The notes under the pieces are model-generated. The model saw only the letters and a program-made list of their open reading frames with translations. It was not told the origin of the DNA and made no database searches. Positions 33,255-45,245 of a stretch of 64,000 nt of DNA are shown here, in pieces. Source of the stretch: Notospermus geniculatus (taxonomy: Eukaryota; Nemertea; Pilidiophora; Heteronemertea; Lineidae); the NCBI GenBank assembly GCA_002633025.1, contig NMRB01000043.1, positions 407,326 through 471,325 of the forward strand, in the 5' to 3' direction. Numbering within the stretch: the stretch's first letter is position 1; every line of letters starts with the position of its first letter. The position numbers were made by a program, and so were the translations under genes.

Positions 33255-35660
33255 GAAAGTCTCCCCTTGTTGTTTCCTTAATACTTTATGCCTTGACCAG
33301 TTTCACAAACGGCTGCCTATACATTTCAGCGACTGAGTAGCCCAGAGAGCCAGCTTACGCGAGAAAACTCTCAGTAGCGCATATGGAGGAGAAACTACAG
33401 AAATTGGTCAACATTCACCCCGACACCGATTAACTTTTATTTCGTAATGTTTAAACGTCCACGCCTATATCCCAACAAGATAACACCGTCGGATATTTCT
33501 CGCGGACAGTTTTCAGCATTTTAAACACAAGGAAGCCAACAAGATCTCAACGAATGTTCTTCTAAACTAATCCTATTCCAAGACAACTTTTGCCCTTTGG
33601 TGATTTCTCTGGTGGCAGCAGGCTGATTGGGCTACAGCTAACAAATATACCAAGGGATTGTTTCCCGCTAACGTAATTCGACATAAATATAGACAGTAGG
33701 GGATAAAGTGGCTCGGGATAATTCGATTTTTAAGGAATTTAGTCTAAATTTTGACGGACGTGCAGCTCTGGTACAAGACAACTGATAAGCTGGGCCTTAT
33801 TAAATTTTTGAATAGTTCACGACTGGCTATTATGCACCGAGGCACCGGGGAGATGGAATTGGACTGATTGAATGAGACAGGTTCGGATGATTGACAGCAT
33901 GACAATGACCCAGTAGGCCCCTTAATAAACCCAAACCCCTCAAACTGGGACTCTAACTGTGCAATTTGCTTGGTGCTATAGACTGTGGACAGACGTGCAC
34001 ATGTAATGCCCATTGACACAGCGTTTTGACCTGCCTTGTCATGGCTTGAGGGCTAACGTTCGCCATTGTATCATCGTTTCAGCGTGATTCTTCCTTCGTG
34101 TGTACAAACATGGGGTTTTGTCGCGTTTACCCCCGGGCATCAGCCCGTACATCAGCGTCCTCCAACACCTCCGGACAATCTGACATCTTCCATGCAGTGT
34201 CAAGTGCTACAGGCCACAGATTCACCAGTAACCAAACTGCTGTGGGCATTTGAACCATCCACCATCATAGCAAGCTGCGAAATTAACATGTATAAGGCTA
34301 ATAACACAGGTTTGGGAAATGCAGCCCCGCTACTCTGGTCTGGTGCCGAGGGACAGGCCCTCAGACAAACAGCAGATGTGCCCTGAGAATATTTCGGGTC
34401 ATTCATGAAATACATCACGGTTTACAACTTCGCAAGGAGATCTGCCAGTCTCTACGTGTACCTGCATCGTAGCATCATGAAGATCATTCTGTAAACCAAC
34501 CTCACACTTCGTCGTATCGCCCTTCCAACTGAGGAGGTTGGATGAAAACCGGAGTGAACGTTCGATGTTAGGCGTACAAATAGTCCTGCCGAATGTCATG
34601 GTGAGATGGTGAGGTAAGATTCCTGGTTTCAGATTGAAATGACCTCTGACCCCGTCACGTCATTCCTTCTTGTTTCACGTCACCTTATGACGACATCAGG
34701 TATAGGGACACACACTGAGGACTCTGCGCCTTCATAACACGGCATAGGGGAGACACACCCGGCTTTCATTTCCTTACAACCCTCATTTAAGAGGCGGGAA
34801 ATCTCGATTTTTCGGGCGGTTATCAGAGATTATGCTGGCATTTTCATACAAGAAATACAAGAGTAATGATAACAGTATCTGTTAGACTCTCCACGCCCTC
34901 TAGTGGATAATTTACACGTGTGATGGCAGTGCGCCTGGGATCAAAGACACCATATTTATAGGGTGTGGTATACATAAGTTCAAAGTTTGATGTTAGTATA
35001 CGATCTGGATATGATCAGTTTTATAATGGTTTTAGGCACAACGAAACGAAGTTTGCCCCTGTCTCGCTTTTTGGTTCTTTTTTTACTACGAAAACTTTCA
35101 TGTCCCGTTACTTGCCTAAAGAAACGTATATTACCAATTTTATAACCATAGGCAAGGGCTGAATATTTAAAAAATCAATTTACATTTCTTCAAGTAAGCT
35201 TACCATCTGCTTTGAAATGACTGAGGCAAAAAAATAATCGCCTCGCCTTCGTTTTTCTGTTGAAATAAAAAACGAATGTGCATGGGAAAATCCACCTCAT
35301 TCTCATAATGATTCCCAAACCAAGGTGGGATTTTGAAATTTGACAATCACACAGTTCTGGTCAATGGATTGATCTGTTCGGCAACACCTGGGGCAATGGT
35401 GGTGTAGGGTTTCAGACTGTTTCGAGGGTGAAATGCCTCGTGTAATGTTCGATAAACATGTATCCTCTACGTACACGTCACTCATTATGTAATACTAGAA
35501 ACTGTATAACGGTTGATGATACTTGAATCATCGCAGCTTTCGTCTGAAGCCAAAAGTAGCCTACTGAAAGTGATTTCGTCACGTCATACGCTTTCCCACC
35601 ACCGTGGCTGAAGATATTCCTGCAGGAGTTGCACAACTGGACGAGAAATGGTCTTTTGAT
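33255..35660. other. Stretch without recognised features
   Basis: No convincing exon, RNA gene or repeat. Short open frames look random. Confidence 0.35.
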
Positions 35661-35666
35661 TTGCGC

Positions 35667-35762
35667 GTTCTGTTGAGTTGCGCCTTTTCCCCGGCTTCGT
35701 GTCATGATTTCGACGTCAGCAATGGCGGACATTTTTGAAGTTACATCCTGGAAACCATGAAT
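35667..35762 (-). repeat. Dispersed repeat shared with an SLC43 intron
   Basis: The reverse complement of this stretch closely matches about 5007-5101 and 9265-9355 in the SLC43 introns (ATGTCCGCCATTGCTGACGT, CAACTCAACAGAACG). It marks an interspersed repeat of roughly 100 bp with no visible terminal repeats. Confidence 0.75.
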
Positions 35763-38700
35763 ACCGCAGTGTGAGTAACTTCTCAAGACCTCTCACCCGA
35801 GTCAGGCCCTCATTACGATTCAGAAGCTGTTCCTCCCCAACGTTTAATTTGCCAACATAACTTCATTCGCCATCGTTCGAAAGACAATTTGTGGATGATT
35901 CTAAGAATGCTGGCCGTGTTTACTCTCCTCCTCGAGGACCAATAAACAGGAGATGAACTCAGTACAAATAGACAATAATACGGAGAATTGACGCGCCTCC
36001 TCTACCTAATGAATGAGTAATGACTGCCAAGCGCCAACAGCCACGAATCTGGTGATATATCAAAATTGCCATTTGCCTCTGAGGCGGTTACGGGCGGGGA
36101 AATTAGGGTTGAATTTCTTGAGAGCGGGTTGGTCAATCGTTTGCCTGAGGCCGGGGTAAGCAATGGCGCTATTTTAGCTCGGGTAGGTGTAAGATTAGCG
36201 CATCTTTGTCACCTGTCTATTGTTTATTTGTATCTGTTGATGAACATGATACTTTGATTGGAACTCACCCTTGCTCGTCACGGACACAGCGATTTTGACA
36301 GCAACGCTTTGCCATGAAAGCTGATAAAGACACATCATGACATGGTCCATCTACACCGGGGGCATTCTGGCTACGTTCCTTCCAAAATTCACTGATGCAA
36401 GTCATGCAATCAAGGAACAGGAACTTTCTTTGTAATAGGCCTATCGCTTTCACTTTTCTCTGATTTGACCTCAGTTATACTGACTGAAGTTAATTAGGAT
36501 TATTTCGCGCATCTACTTAATCAACATTGTCTTAATACCATTGAACATGATTGTCTAACACAACAGCAACTTAAGAATTTCGTCAGGAGTTTTGATGTCA
36601 ACGTACGTCCATCTACAAACCCTGTATTTTCACATTGCAGTGGCATGCGCCAGAGTGCTGACCGACATCGGGGTGTGCCCTCCTCTTTCCCTCCGACAAG
36701 GAAAGCCGGAGGGTATTCGTCTACCTCACCTCAAGCCTCCCCATCATAGCCAGACTCTCAAGGACGGCGTGAAAATATAGCATATGGGAGCCAATAAAAA
36801 CTCATTTTGATAGGGACACACGTGGTAAAATCTGCCAATCTGGGGTGTGTTGAGGGTCACTTTTTTACTAATTGGCTTTTTGATAATGTCTAGTAGAATG
36901 TTATGAAAGAATGCTGACCTTGCCAGTGGCAGCAATCCATGAGTGGTTCTAAAAAAATCGTGTCTTAATAGGTGGACCTCCGACAAATTAGGAGTACAGT
37001 GCCAAGAGCCACACGAAAGACGAGCGCCAGCGGCGACAGCCGTATGTTGGTGTGTTCAGCACCATCCTTTGGCTTTGTACGGCTGCGCTTCGACTTTGTC
37101 TCAGGGAAGAAATCGCCACGAACTCATTATCTTTTCCCACCACGTACTAAATCTGTTTATGTAATCTGTTGCTAGAGAGTCAGGAATGACATTAGTCCAG
37201 TTTCCCTCTCTCTGTGCCTGTTCAAGTCGCGCTAATCAACAAAGATAATGACTTCGAATGCACCGCGCGTGTCTTCCGCGCTCGGGGACAACAAACGACT
37301 CATTGAGATTAAACAAGGTGAAAACGAACTAGCGTCGGGTAATTTCCTGAAAATTCAAACACAGAATATTTTAAGTTTTAAATCGGGGTTAGTTAGCATT
37401 TCAAACGTTTGTTGTAATGACATTTCCTCCGCGTGGCGTTTGCCAAATTCGATGTGGTGTAATGGGTTTTCTTTGCCAACAACCAGAAGAAAGAGTGTTT
37501 CAGTGTGTAAGGAAGAGAGTTTTACTCAACCGTTATCGATTCATGGCGAACCTAGCGCCATATTAACATGACTGGTGGCAATATTCTTGTGGAAGGTAGT
37601 GTGAGGCGTGAACGTCACATCGTTGAAATATCACTTCGTGAAATATCCAAAATGCCCCGTCTGATGCAAAATGCGGTGAGTTTAGAGTGTTTTTCTTTCC
37701 GCAGGATTTGTCCATCGACGCCAGAAAATATCAAAAGCAGCATTAAATCATGTTGTACTACTGACTGATAGTTGTAACAGGCTTAAAGGTTGTCATATTT
37801 AAGGAAATTGGGTGCGTTTTGACGTTGAATATTCGCACCCCTGTTGGTCCATCCTCATTCCGAGGAAAGCAAGGGCGCCATTTCGTCTCCAGCGACACCA
37901 CCACAAAACACCCCTTTTCGTCGTAAAGTATAAACAACAGTAATTATCACCCTGCGAGTCCATTTGACCCATCATTTTTATCAAAACGACACACCATGTG
38001 TAAGGACAACATAAGCAGTCATTGTGCCCCGTTTGCCGTGTTTACCCGCCATGGGGCCATGCACAAACCAGCAGAGACCCGTTCAGCAGGCAGAACCGGA
38101 CCGTCATGGTGTTCAACTATAGAAAGTAGTCCAGCTAATTCGGGGGGAGGAGTACGGACCTGCTCATCAGAGCCACAACCATCCAGAACGTAAATAGAAT
38201 TTATACACAACGGACTCCCAACACCTCCCTCAAATAACGCAATAATATGCTATGGCAGATCGCGTTTTGGACAGTGACATCTCAACAATGGCCTCCATGG
38301 ACATTTAGCGGAGCGAAAAGCACCACGAATTGTCAAAGAATAAAGACAAACTAATTTGTAAATAAGGGGGAGGCATCAACACGCACCATTCGATTACGGT
38401 CGTCACAATTAGCGCTCCGTGACAATAGGCAGACGTCCTGGGCTATTGTTATTGTACACAACAGATATCCCTTTTAACTGAATCTTGCTGACATGCCAAA
38501 CAACTTATGCTGCCAGACTGCAGGAGATTCGTGGACAAATTTGACGGCTAGGATACAATGAAGTCCCGGTTCTCTGCGCCATTAAGCCGTGTAATAGACC
38601 AACACCGATGATCACTCAATGGTGTAATATGAGCTGGAGATTTATTCACCGTTACAGGAAACTTCACTCCATCATCAGTATGCCCAGGCCGGGATGGTGA

Positions 38701-38979
38701 AGCTGTCCCTATGTTGGAAGATGGGGGGGGGGTAAAGGACGTTTGTGGCTGGGGAATAAATACTCCAATTTTCAGTTTTCAGCATCAGCCCGGCTTCTGA
38801 ATTGTAGGCATATCGCAAGAAGCAATGAACATGATAATGTAGAATTCAAGTCCTGAAGCTCACACTTTTATTTGTATGATGAAAGGCGATGGTCCAAAAT
38901 CAATGGCAGCCACGTCTGGTATTTGCCTAGTTGTTGAAAATGGCATCATCTGCAACCAGATAAATGTATGAATTGTTGT
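35763..38979. other. Stretch without recognised features
   Basis: No gene or repeat family recognised. Open frames of 60-110 codons (for example around 37248-37571, plus strand) show no known domain. A G-run lies near 38723. Confidence 0.35.
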
Positions 38980-39083
38980 NNNNNNNNNNNNNNNNNNNNN
39001 NNNNNNNNNNNNNNNNNNNNNNNNNNNNNNNNNNNNNNNNNNNNNNNNNNNNNNNNNNNNNNNNNNNNNNNNNNNNNNNNNNN
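38980..39083. other. Assembly gap (104 N)
   Basis: Run of N bases. Confidence 0.99.
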
Positions 39084-39569
39084 TTTTTTGTAAGAAGAAC
39101 GGATTTGCTGTGTTTAGAAGTTTATTTAGGAGACAAATACCCGTGTCGTTTTGAAAAACACTTGAAGAAGTAAAGGGAAATTTGCCATGCTCACTTTATC
39201 AGATGTGTTACAACCAACCCCGAAATTTTTTGACGGGGCAGGTGGTACCACTCGACTTTGGACCCATTTTTCAGAGACATGGATAGAGGTGGCTAAACTT
39301 TGTTTAGTGCACAAGTGACCATTGATATCAAATATTCAAAAGACCAAGCAGGTTATAAATACCTCCTGTAATTAGGAAGTAATCGACCTCAAAAGAAAAA
39401 GTGTTACAACCAGCCCCGGTCTCCCCTAAGTGAGTGGATGACGGAAGAATGACTCAATCATCAACTCCAATGACCCATAATGTTCCAACAAGCATTTCAA
39501 ATCGGAGGCTGGAGAAATTTTCTCAAACACTGACTTCTGAAAATCTAGCCATCACAGTAAAAATTCGTC

Positions 39570-39665
39570 CGGTCCCATGGGTACAAATACTGATTTCCCC
39601 ATGGGTACAAATACTGATTTCCCCATGGGTACAAATACTGATTTCCCCATGGGTTCAAATGACCC
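39570..39665. repeat. 24-bp tandem repeat
   Basis: The unit CCCATGGGTACAAATACTGA plus TTTC occurs three times, and a fourth partial copy begins CCCATGGGTTCAAAT. The CCCATGGGT motif or its parts also recur at lower density to about 39960. Confidence 0.93.
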
Positions 39666-40076
39666 AACTGTGTAGCATAAACCTAGAAGTAGGTTAGTTG
39701 GACCCGAAAGCTGCTCATGGGTGCCAACAACCCACAGCAATCGTAGATGGGCCAAAGTGACCTATGAAGCTGGTCATTATGGGTCACTGCAACCTAAGGA
39801 CCTATTCATTTCATACCCGAAGAACAAATATTCTGGGTACCATGAACCCATTCTCTTGTACCCATTTATATGAAACCCATGGCAAACGGGTCCAGTCAGG
39901 GGACATGAACCAATTCCCATGGGTTTCTCGATCTTACCAGTTTTTACAATGGGTGCATGGAAACATCATCAACCGTAACACGTCACGCCGGGTGGGCCTA
40001 CTCTGGTGAAGACACGACCGATCACCCGGGTGCAGATGTACAAGTCTTATGTCATCTGTGTGAATCTTCCCAACGC

Positions 40077-40292
40077 CTTCTAATTATTTTGTGTATATAA
40101 TTAATATTTCCTGACACCACTTAATTAGCAAAGACCCATATTTCTCTTTCAGAATGTAATTAATGCAATTATAACCCACTGAGTGACAAATAGTAGGAGT
40201 TTACACCGATATGCCTGGGCACAGACTTGTACTGTGAGACTGTGTTTAGAAAAATCATTAATTGATCATTAGGCGGGCAGAAGTTAATTGGT
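40077..40292. promoter_or_regulatory. Cluster of homeodomain-type TAATTA sites, possible FoxQ2 enhancer
   Basis: TAATTA occurs at 40081-40086, 40098-40103, 40122-40127 and 40158-40163. TTAATTG occurs at 40258-40264 and 40284-40290, with further ATTA cores between. The cluster lies about 1.8 kb upstream of the FoxQ2 TATA box. Homeodomain and Six-type factors bind such cores, and FoxQ2 belongs to anterior patterning networks that include Six3. That this is an enhancer is inference only; the local AT-richness could explain it. Confidence 0.35.
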
Positions 40293-41124
40293 TTTTTTTA
40301 ACAAACTGTGAGAACCCCGGAACGACATGCTGGCTCCAAGTGTGACCCGGACAGACAAGACAGAGCACGGTAGGCTGATTTTCACCCGACAGTGACCGGT
40401 TACCCAGAGACACTGAGGACGCCTGATGTCTGATTTCTTGATCATCCTGTGAATCCTGACCAACATGACTTTAGCATGTTTGGACATTCGGTACTCTTCG
40501 TCAAACCAGGAACGGGTTTCGGACTAGGTCATGCAAAGATGCATTCCGATACCACGGGCCCAAGTCATTGATGGTATCAAAGGCCTATATCTAGTTGCTA
40601 TATCTAAGAAGTTCAACATGCAAAAGATCGTAGCATATCGGAAACCCTGAGAAGGGGGGGGGGGCTCAGTTCCAATTTGATATACAGCCCTGTTGAAAGA
40701 GAACGAAAAGAGAATGAAAATTTAAGTGATACAACGTCTCTGAGGAAAACGGCAGTCATGTGAGTGATATATCATGAAGAAATATTTTGATACCTGCTAG
40801 GATACGCCACCTGGCGTGACGTTGTCGTCACCCCCGTGTTGAGAGGTTTTTCACACCATGGACGCCCTGTAAATAAGGCTTGACTCTCTGATTGATGATA
40901 ACCATGGAGATCGAAAATAAATATTGCTGGGTTGTTACGAAAATCAAGAAATACAAGTATCTGAGAGGGACAAATTGAAAACAAACACAAAATGTAATCT
41001 CTCGTCCATAGAAACCAACAAAACAAGTTACAGCTGTTGCATCCTAGAATGTTCGAAGGTTGTTCGCGGGTTGCACACGAGTACATGTAGAAACTACAGA
41101 ATTCGGACAATGACATTGAGTGAT

Positions 41125-41335
41125 AAAAGGCCGATTTTAATAGACGTTTGCTAAGCTGACCATTGGTTCCACCAAAAATAGATAAAAAAAGCCCCGTTTG
41201 GATGGATTAAGTGCTGTACAGAGCTTAGAAAACGGGGCTTTTGGGAGGAAAATTAGTTTTACATTTTTCGCTCGCTTAATATCTCTTTTTGGTGGAACCA
41301 CTGAGTTTAGCAAACGTCTATTAAATCGGCCCTTA
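41125..41335. mobile_element. Foldback MITE, about 210 bp, nested hairpins
   Basis: The left arm AAAAGGCCGATTTTAATAGA continues CGTTTGCTAA and TGGTTCCACCAAAAA. The right arm has the complement and ends AATCGGCCCTT. An inner hairpin AAGCCCCGTTT/AAACGGGGCTT is nested in the middle. It lies 0.7 kb upstream of the FoxQ2 promoter. Confidence 0.9.
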
Positions 41336-41931
41336 TAGATGTAACTGCTAGAGTCTGACCAACATCACCAACAAAATGAAGGATGTTGATTGCCCAAAAA
41401 AGGTGATCGTGATCGTATTTTGATATAAAGTACATGTAAATTCATTCTAATTGTAGGTGCAAAACAGGATAAAAACCCTTCAAAACAGATAGAGGGATGG
41501 CAAATAGATGAGAAAAAACAACACCAACATCATATGAATACGTAATGAATGCAGCGAGTTAGTTTGTGCCATTTCTTGTAATTTTACTACATGTAGTACA
41601 GCGAACGAATTCAGGACCCTGAAATCTGATGCTATAAGATATCTGGTCTTTTCGTTCCGCGCCGGGAGCCAATGCCGTTTCTTTTTTGCATCTGACTCAA
41701 TGAGAGCAACCCCGGTCGGCTGCTGCTTTTTGCATTCGATAACTCGGGTTTCTAGAAAAATCAAATTTTCGACCAGTTTGTGCTCAGTGTTTTGATTTGG
41801 CTATTTTGTTACTATAGGAGATGATGAACACTGAAAAACAGAAACAAATAGATACGTATTACATATTGATACGCCTTTGTATTGACAACGGGTACTCCCG
41901 ACGAAGTGGTAATAACCAACACGTTGAGCGA

Positions 41932-42036
41932 CCAATCGGCATGGCGCCTGACAGTGTGACAGGCGGCGCTTGATGGAACGGGGCGTGTCCTATGGTTAAA
42001 TGGCGCATTAACGTGAATAGCGTCGCGGATATAAAT
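41932..42036 (+). promoter_or_regulatory. FoxQ2 core promoter: CCAAT box, GC box, TATA box
   Basis: CCAAT at 41932-41936, GGGGCGTG (Sp/KLF-like) at 41980-41987 and TATAAAT at 42030-42036. A start of transcription about 30 bases after the TATA box would fall near 42060 and give a short leader of about 50 nt before the ATG at 42113. The motifs are plain in the sequence; their use is inferred from spacing. Confidence 0.65.
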
Positions 42037-42112
42037 GGAGTGGAACTCTGAAGAAGCTAGCACTCTGTGACTGTGCATTGTGAACGAGGACAGTCGCAAA
42101 TCTTAACTGAAA

Positions 42113-43432
42113 ATGTGTACGAATGCTACTGCTCTTATTCCTTATGGAATCAAAGTTCCCAATACTGCAGGATTTACTGCTGCTCAGTTCAATGGAATGA
42201 CGCAAGCCGCTTTTGATTATCACCGAGCTCATCTCTACGACTACACACGTCTGGCCGCTTACGGAATACGGGGCTATCCAGCAGGGACCCATCACGCTCT
42301 TACCTACCATCCACACGCCCAGGACTCCTTGGCCCATGCTTTCCTCTACAACAAACACGACCCACGAGCCAGATTCATTCATGAGGAGCCCAAACCAAGT
42401 CACAGTTACATTGGACTTATTGCAATGGCGATTCTAAGTGTACGGGACAAGAAACTCGTCTTGAGTGACATCTACCAGTGGATACTGGACAATTATGCAT
42501 ACTTTCGTACCCGTGGTCCAGGATGGAGAAACAGCATCCGACATAATCTCTCCTTGAACGACTGCTTCATCAAATCTGGTAGGAGCGCCAACGGTAAGGG
42601 ACATTTTTGGGCTATCCATCCTGCTAATGTGGATGATTTCAAAAAGGGGGACTTTAGGAGGAGAAGGGCGCAAAGACGGGTGCGGAAGCACATGGGGTTA
42701 TCTGTACCTGATGATGAGGACAGTCCGACCCCACCGCCCGTGACTGCTACCCCGCCGAGCTGGCAGAACGGACTACTAGTGACGGACTCAAGGTTTGATA
42801 GTCAGGACTCAAACGGCGCCAAATCACCTGAGCTACGCAGTCAGCATAGTTCTGTAGCTTTGGCTGCGATTGCGGCCCCTCCGCCAGTGAAAAAGCGCAT
42901 GTTTGATGTGGAGAGCCTTCTTGCTCCGGACAATATAGAAACGCCTAGAGAACGTGATATCCCTACACACAGTCCGAATAGCAGTGTTTCTGATATCCGT
43001 GTTGAAGGCAGTATAGGACACAGTTCACCAACACACGACAAGCCCGATGATCTTAGTGAAGATCGAAGGTCACCCATCTCCATTCAGGGACAAAATTCTC
43101 CACGTTCTGATGACGGACGTAAAAGTTCTCAAAGCAGTCCAGTCGTCGCCCGTGGTTCTCCACGAGATAGGGAGGATTTACAACGCGGCTGGCCGGTGAC
43201 AGTTCCCGCAATCCCAGCTGTGTGGAGAGAAGGACCAAGTGCATTTCATTCAGCGAATCCTGCCACAGCAATTGCATGGAGCACTCTATCACCTCACGGC
43301 TACCCAATAATGAGTGCACCGTACCCGCTACCGGCGGTGCCACCGACAGCTGACTCGGCCCAACAATGGCAAGAAACATTTTCAAAAATCATGGCGAAAT
43401 CATACGACAAAAATCTGAAGGTAGAAATCTGA
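42113..43432 (+). CDS. foxQ2: FoxQ2-class forkhead transcription factor
   Basis: An uninterrupted 439-codon gene with a good start context (CTGAAAATGT) and stop TGA. The N-terminal 90 residues are rich in Tyr, His and Ala. The forkhead (winged-helix) DNA-binding domain covers about residues 93-190: KPSHSYIGLIAMAILS (helix 1), LVLSDIYQWILDNY (helix 2), GPGWRNSIRHNLSLNDCF (recognition helix) and GKGHFWAIHPANVDDF (wing). It ends with a basic block FRRRRAQRRVRKHMGL. The DIYQ-I-DN, GRSANGKGH and GDFRRRRAQRRVR combination is what I know from FoxQ2 proteins. Residues 264-271 (FDVESLLA) fit the EH1 motif that recruits Groucho/TLE co-repressors. The tail from about 280 is Ser/Pro-rich and presumably disordered. 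FoxQ2 acts in the nucleus and marks the apical/anterior territory of many animal embryos; that role here is inferred. Paralogues exist in some lineages, so the exact orthologue is open. Confidence 0.93.
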   Translation: MCTNATALIPYGIKVPNTAGFTAAQFNGMTQAAFDYHRAHLYDYTRLAAYGIRGYPAGTHHALTYHPHAQDSLAHAFLYNKHDPRARFIHEEPKPSHSYIGLIAMAILSVRDKKLVLSDIYQWILDNYAYFRTRGPGWRNSIRHNLSLNDCFIKSGRSANGKGHFWAIHPANVDDFKKGDFRRRRAQRRVRKHMGLSVPDDEDSPTPPPVTATPPSWQNGLLVTDSRFDSQDSNGAKSPELRSQHSSVALAAIAAPPPVKKRMFDVESLLAPDNIETPRERDIPTHSPNSSVSDIRVEGSIGHSSPTHDKPDDLSEDRRSPISIQGQNSPRSDDGRKSSQSSPVVARGSPRDREDLQRGWPVTVPAIPAVWREGPSAFHSANPATAIAWSTLSPHGYPIMSAPYPLPAVPPTADSAQQWQETFSKIMAKSYDKNLKVEI

Positions 43433-43904
43433 TGATTATGACACTTAATTAATTTAAGAAGACTACATAGGTTGTAATAATATATTATATGTTGTTTCTG
43501 GTTGGCAGTTCTTGAGGTCCCTACGTGTTTTCTGGTCGGAATTTCCTGCGGACTTGTTAATATCATGTTGATGTGTGACCTTTCTATTCGTGCTGTGATA
43601 CGCAGCCAAGGTGAGACAGGATCGAGTTGGATCTGTGGATGTATCATGTAAGTCACTTTATAGAAGTACGTAATCTATTTAGTAGTATTTTTCGACAGTT
43701 TAAAGAAGTAGTGCTTTCTGCGCTCACGCCGGGTATATTGGCGTACAGGGGTAAGCCGGCTAGTAATGCTCATTCAATCATTCTGAAATGATATACCACT
43801 TTTATTCCTTGTTTACAAGTTTCATTCTTCTTAGCTGGCCTGCCAACGTGGTATGTTCTTGGACTTTCTGGTCACTAGCTCTCAATATAATATACAGCTG
43901 CCCC

Positions 43905-43985
43905 TGAGTGCTGGCGATTGATGCCTTATGCGAAGGTCCGTGGGTTCGAGTCCGGTAGGAAGCTACATGTATGTCTTTCACCTTA
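43905..43985 (+). mobile_element. 5'-truncated tRNA-derived SINE
   Basis: Contains AGTGCTGGCGATTGATGCC, CTTATGCGA, B box GGTTCGAGTCC and GGTAGGAAGC, then ATGTCTTTCACC. It matches the minus-strand element at 1550-1675 but lacks the A-box part. It lies in the presumed 3' region of FoxQ2. Confidence 0.75.
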
Positions 43986-45245
43986 GAAACCCGTTATTAT
44001 TTCATGCCCTGTAATCATTTTTACATGGATAAACACTGAAATAGCCCTCGAATATGACTTTGTTACCTGAGATATTGACCACTATCAAATTTACAATACA
44101 ATTTCATTCAACTGCCTAAGAAATAGAGATCAATGCTTTCACAAAAGTGCGAAATGCCAATAAACGATTTTCCGAGGTGTTACACGCGCGGGACGAATTA
44201 TCACTTCTATGTAGAGTGCAAATTTGATATTACGCTGTCGAAGATAAAAACGTAGTATGACTGACTTATGGAATATTTAAGCAAAAGGACAGCGAATTGC
44301 GGATTAATTGTCTGTAAAAACCTTATTTTTGATATTCTAATAATGATAATATTTGCTTTTTCTGCTTCGCAATTGAACTAAACGTAGTCATCAATTGCAC
44401 CTTAACGAGTGTTTGTCTACAGTTTGGTACACAATCGTTACCATTCTTTTTTCCGATACAAATACAAATTTCAAAAACCATCAGTCCACTTTCATTCTAG
44501 GTCATTATTTACATTTTCCTCGCTTATCGAACCTTTTAGGTTACAAACAAAGATCTCTGTTTAAAATCAATGAATTATATATGAGAGCAAACCCAGCAAA
44601 CAGGGCGCAGTAACACTTCACGATCTCAAGAACTTGGTACTCTTTGAACCTCACCGTAAATGCTCTATTCTCGCGAAAAATCAATGAAACTAAACTTCTG
44701 TTCTGTATACGTGAGCTTTCATGTAAGCACCAACCTGGCAAACCTGCACTACTCACTTTGGAAAAGCAATACAACATACAACTCATGGTTATGAGGAGAG
44801 GTTTTGAATAAGGGTCCATAACAGAAATGCCTGGCTATCTAAACATGAGAAGAACTTCTCCTTCAATTTGAAAAGCGTATTGATAATCTATATACACTTT
44901 TCTTTCCCGAAATGCAACGATTATAAAATGTCCAGTTTTGTAAATTTAAGAACTTGTCCAAAGTGATGTAGCGTCTTTCATGGTTTTTCCCTATTCTGGT
45001 TCTGCAGTGGGTAACCCCAGAAATATTGATTAGTATTTTCTACTTGTCAGGCAATCAAGTCACTTTTGTGGCTAAGTGCCGTGTATCCCAACCGGTTGAA
45101 GGTATAGATTCCAAAAGTGAACGCAATAAATTGTTGTCTAACACATGGTGCAGTTGGAGCTAACAATCATCTCTGTCTGTCTGTGTACGTCAATACAGTG
45201 ATAGAGTGCAGATTTGGAGTGTTTTGCCGACATACCAAATTGTTG
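43986..45245. other. Stretch without recognised features
   Basis: AT-rich intergenic DNA apart from the polyadenylation candidate at 44159. No exon recognised. Confidence 0.35.
44159..44164 (+). promoter_or_regulatory. Candidate polyadenylation signal for FoxQ2
   Basis: AATAAA (GCCAATAAACGATTT) lies about 730 bases after the stop codon and is the first canonical signal I noticed downstream. It lies beyond a SINE copy, so a nearer variant signal may be used instead. Confidence 0.25.

Noticed and set aside
42008-43656. Several minus-strand frames over FoxQ2
   Set aside because: Antisense shadows of the forkhead gene.
43905-43985. A true tRNA gene
   Set aside because: Has a B box but no A box or acceptor stem, and matches a dispersed repeat.
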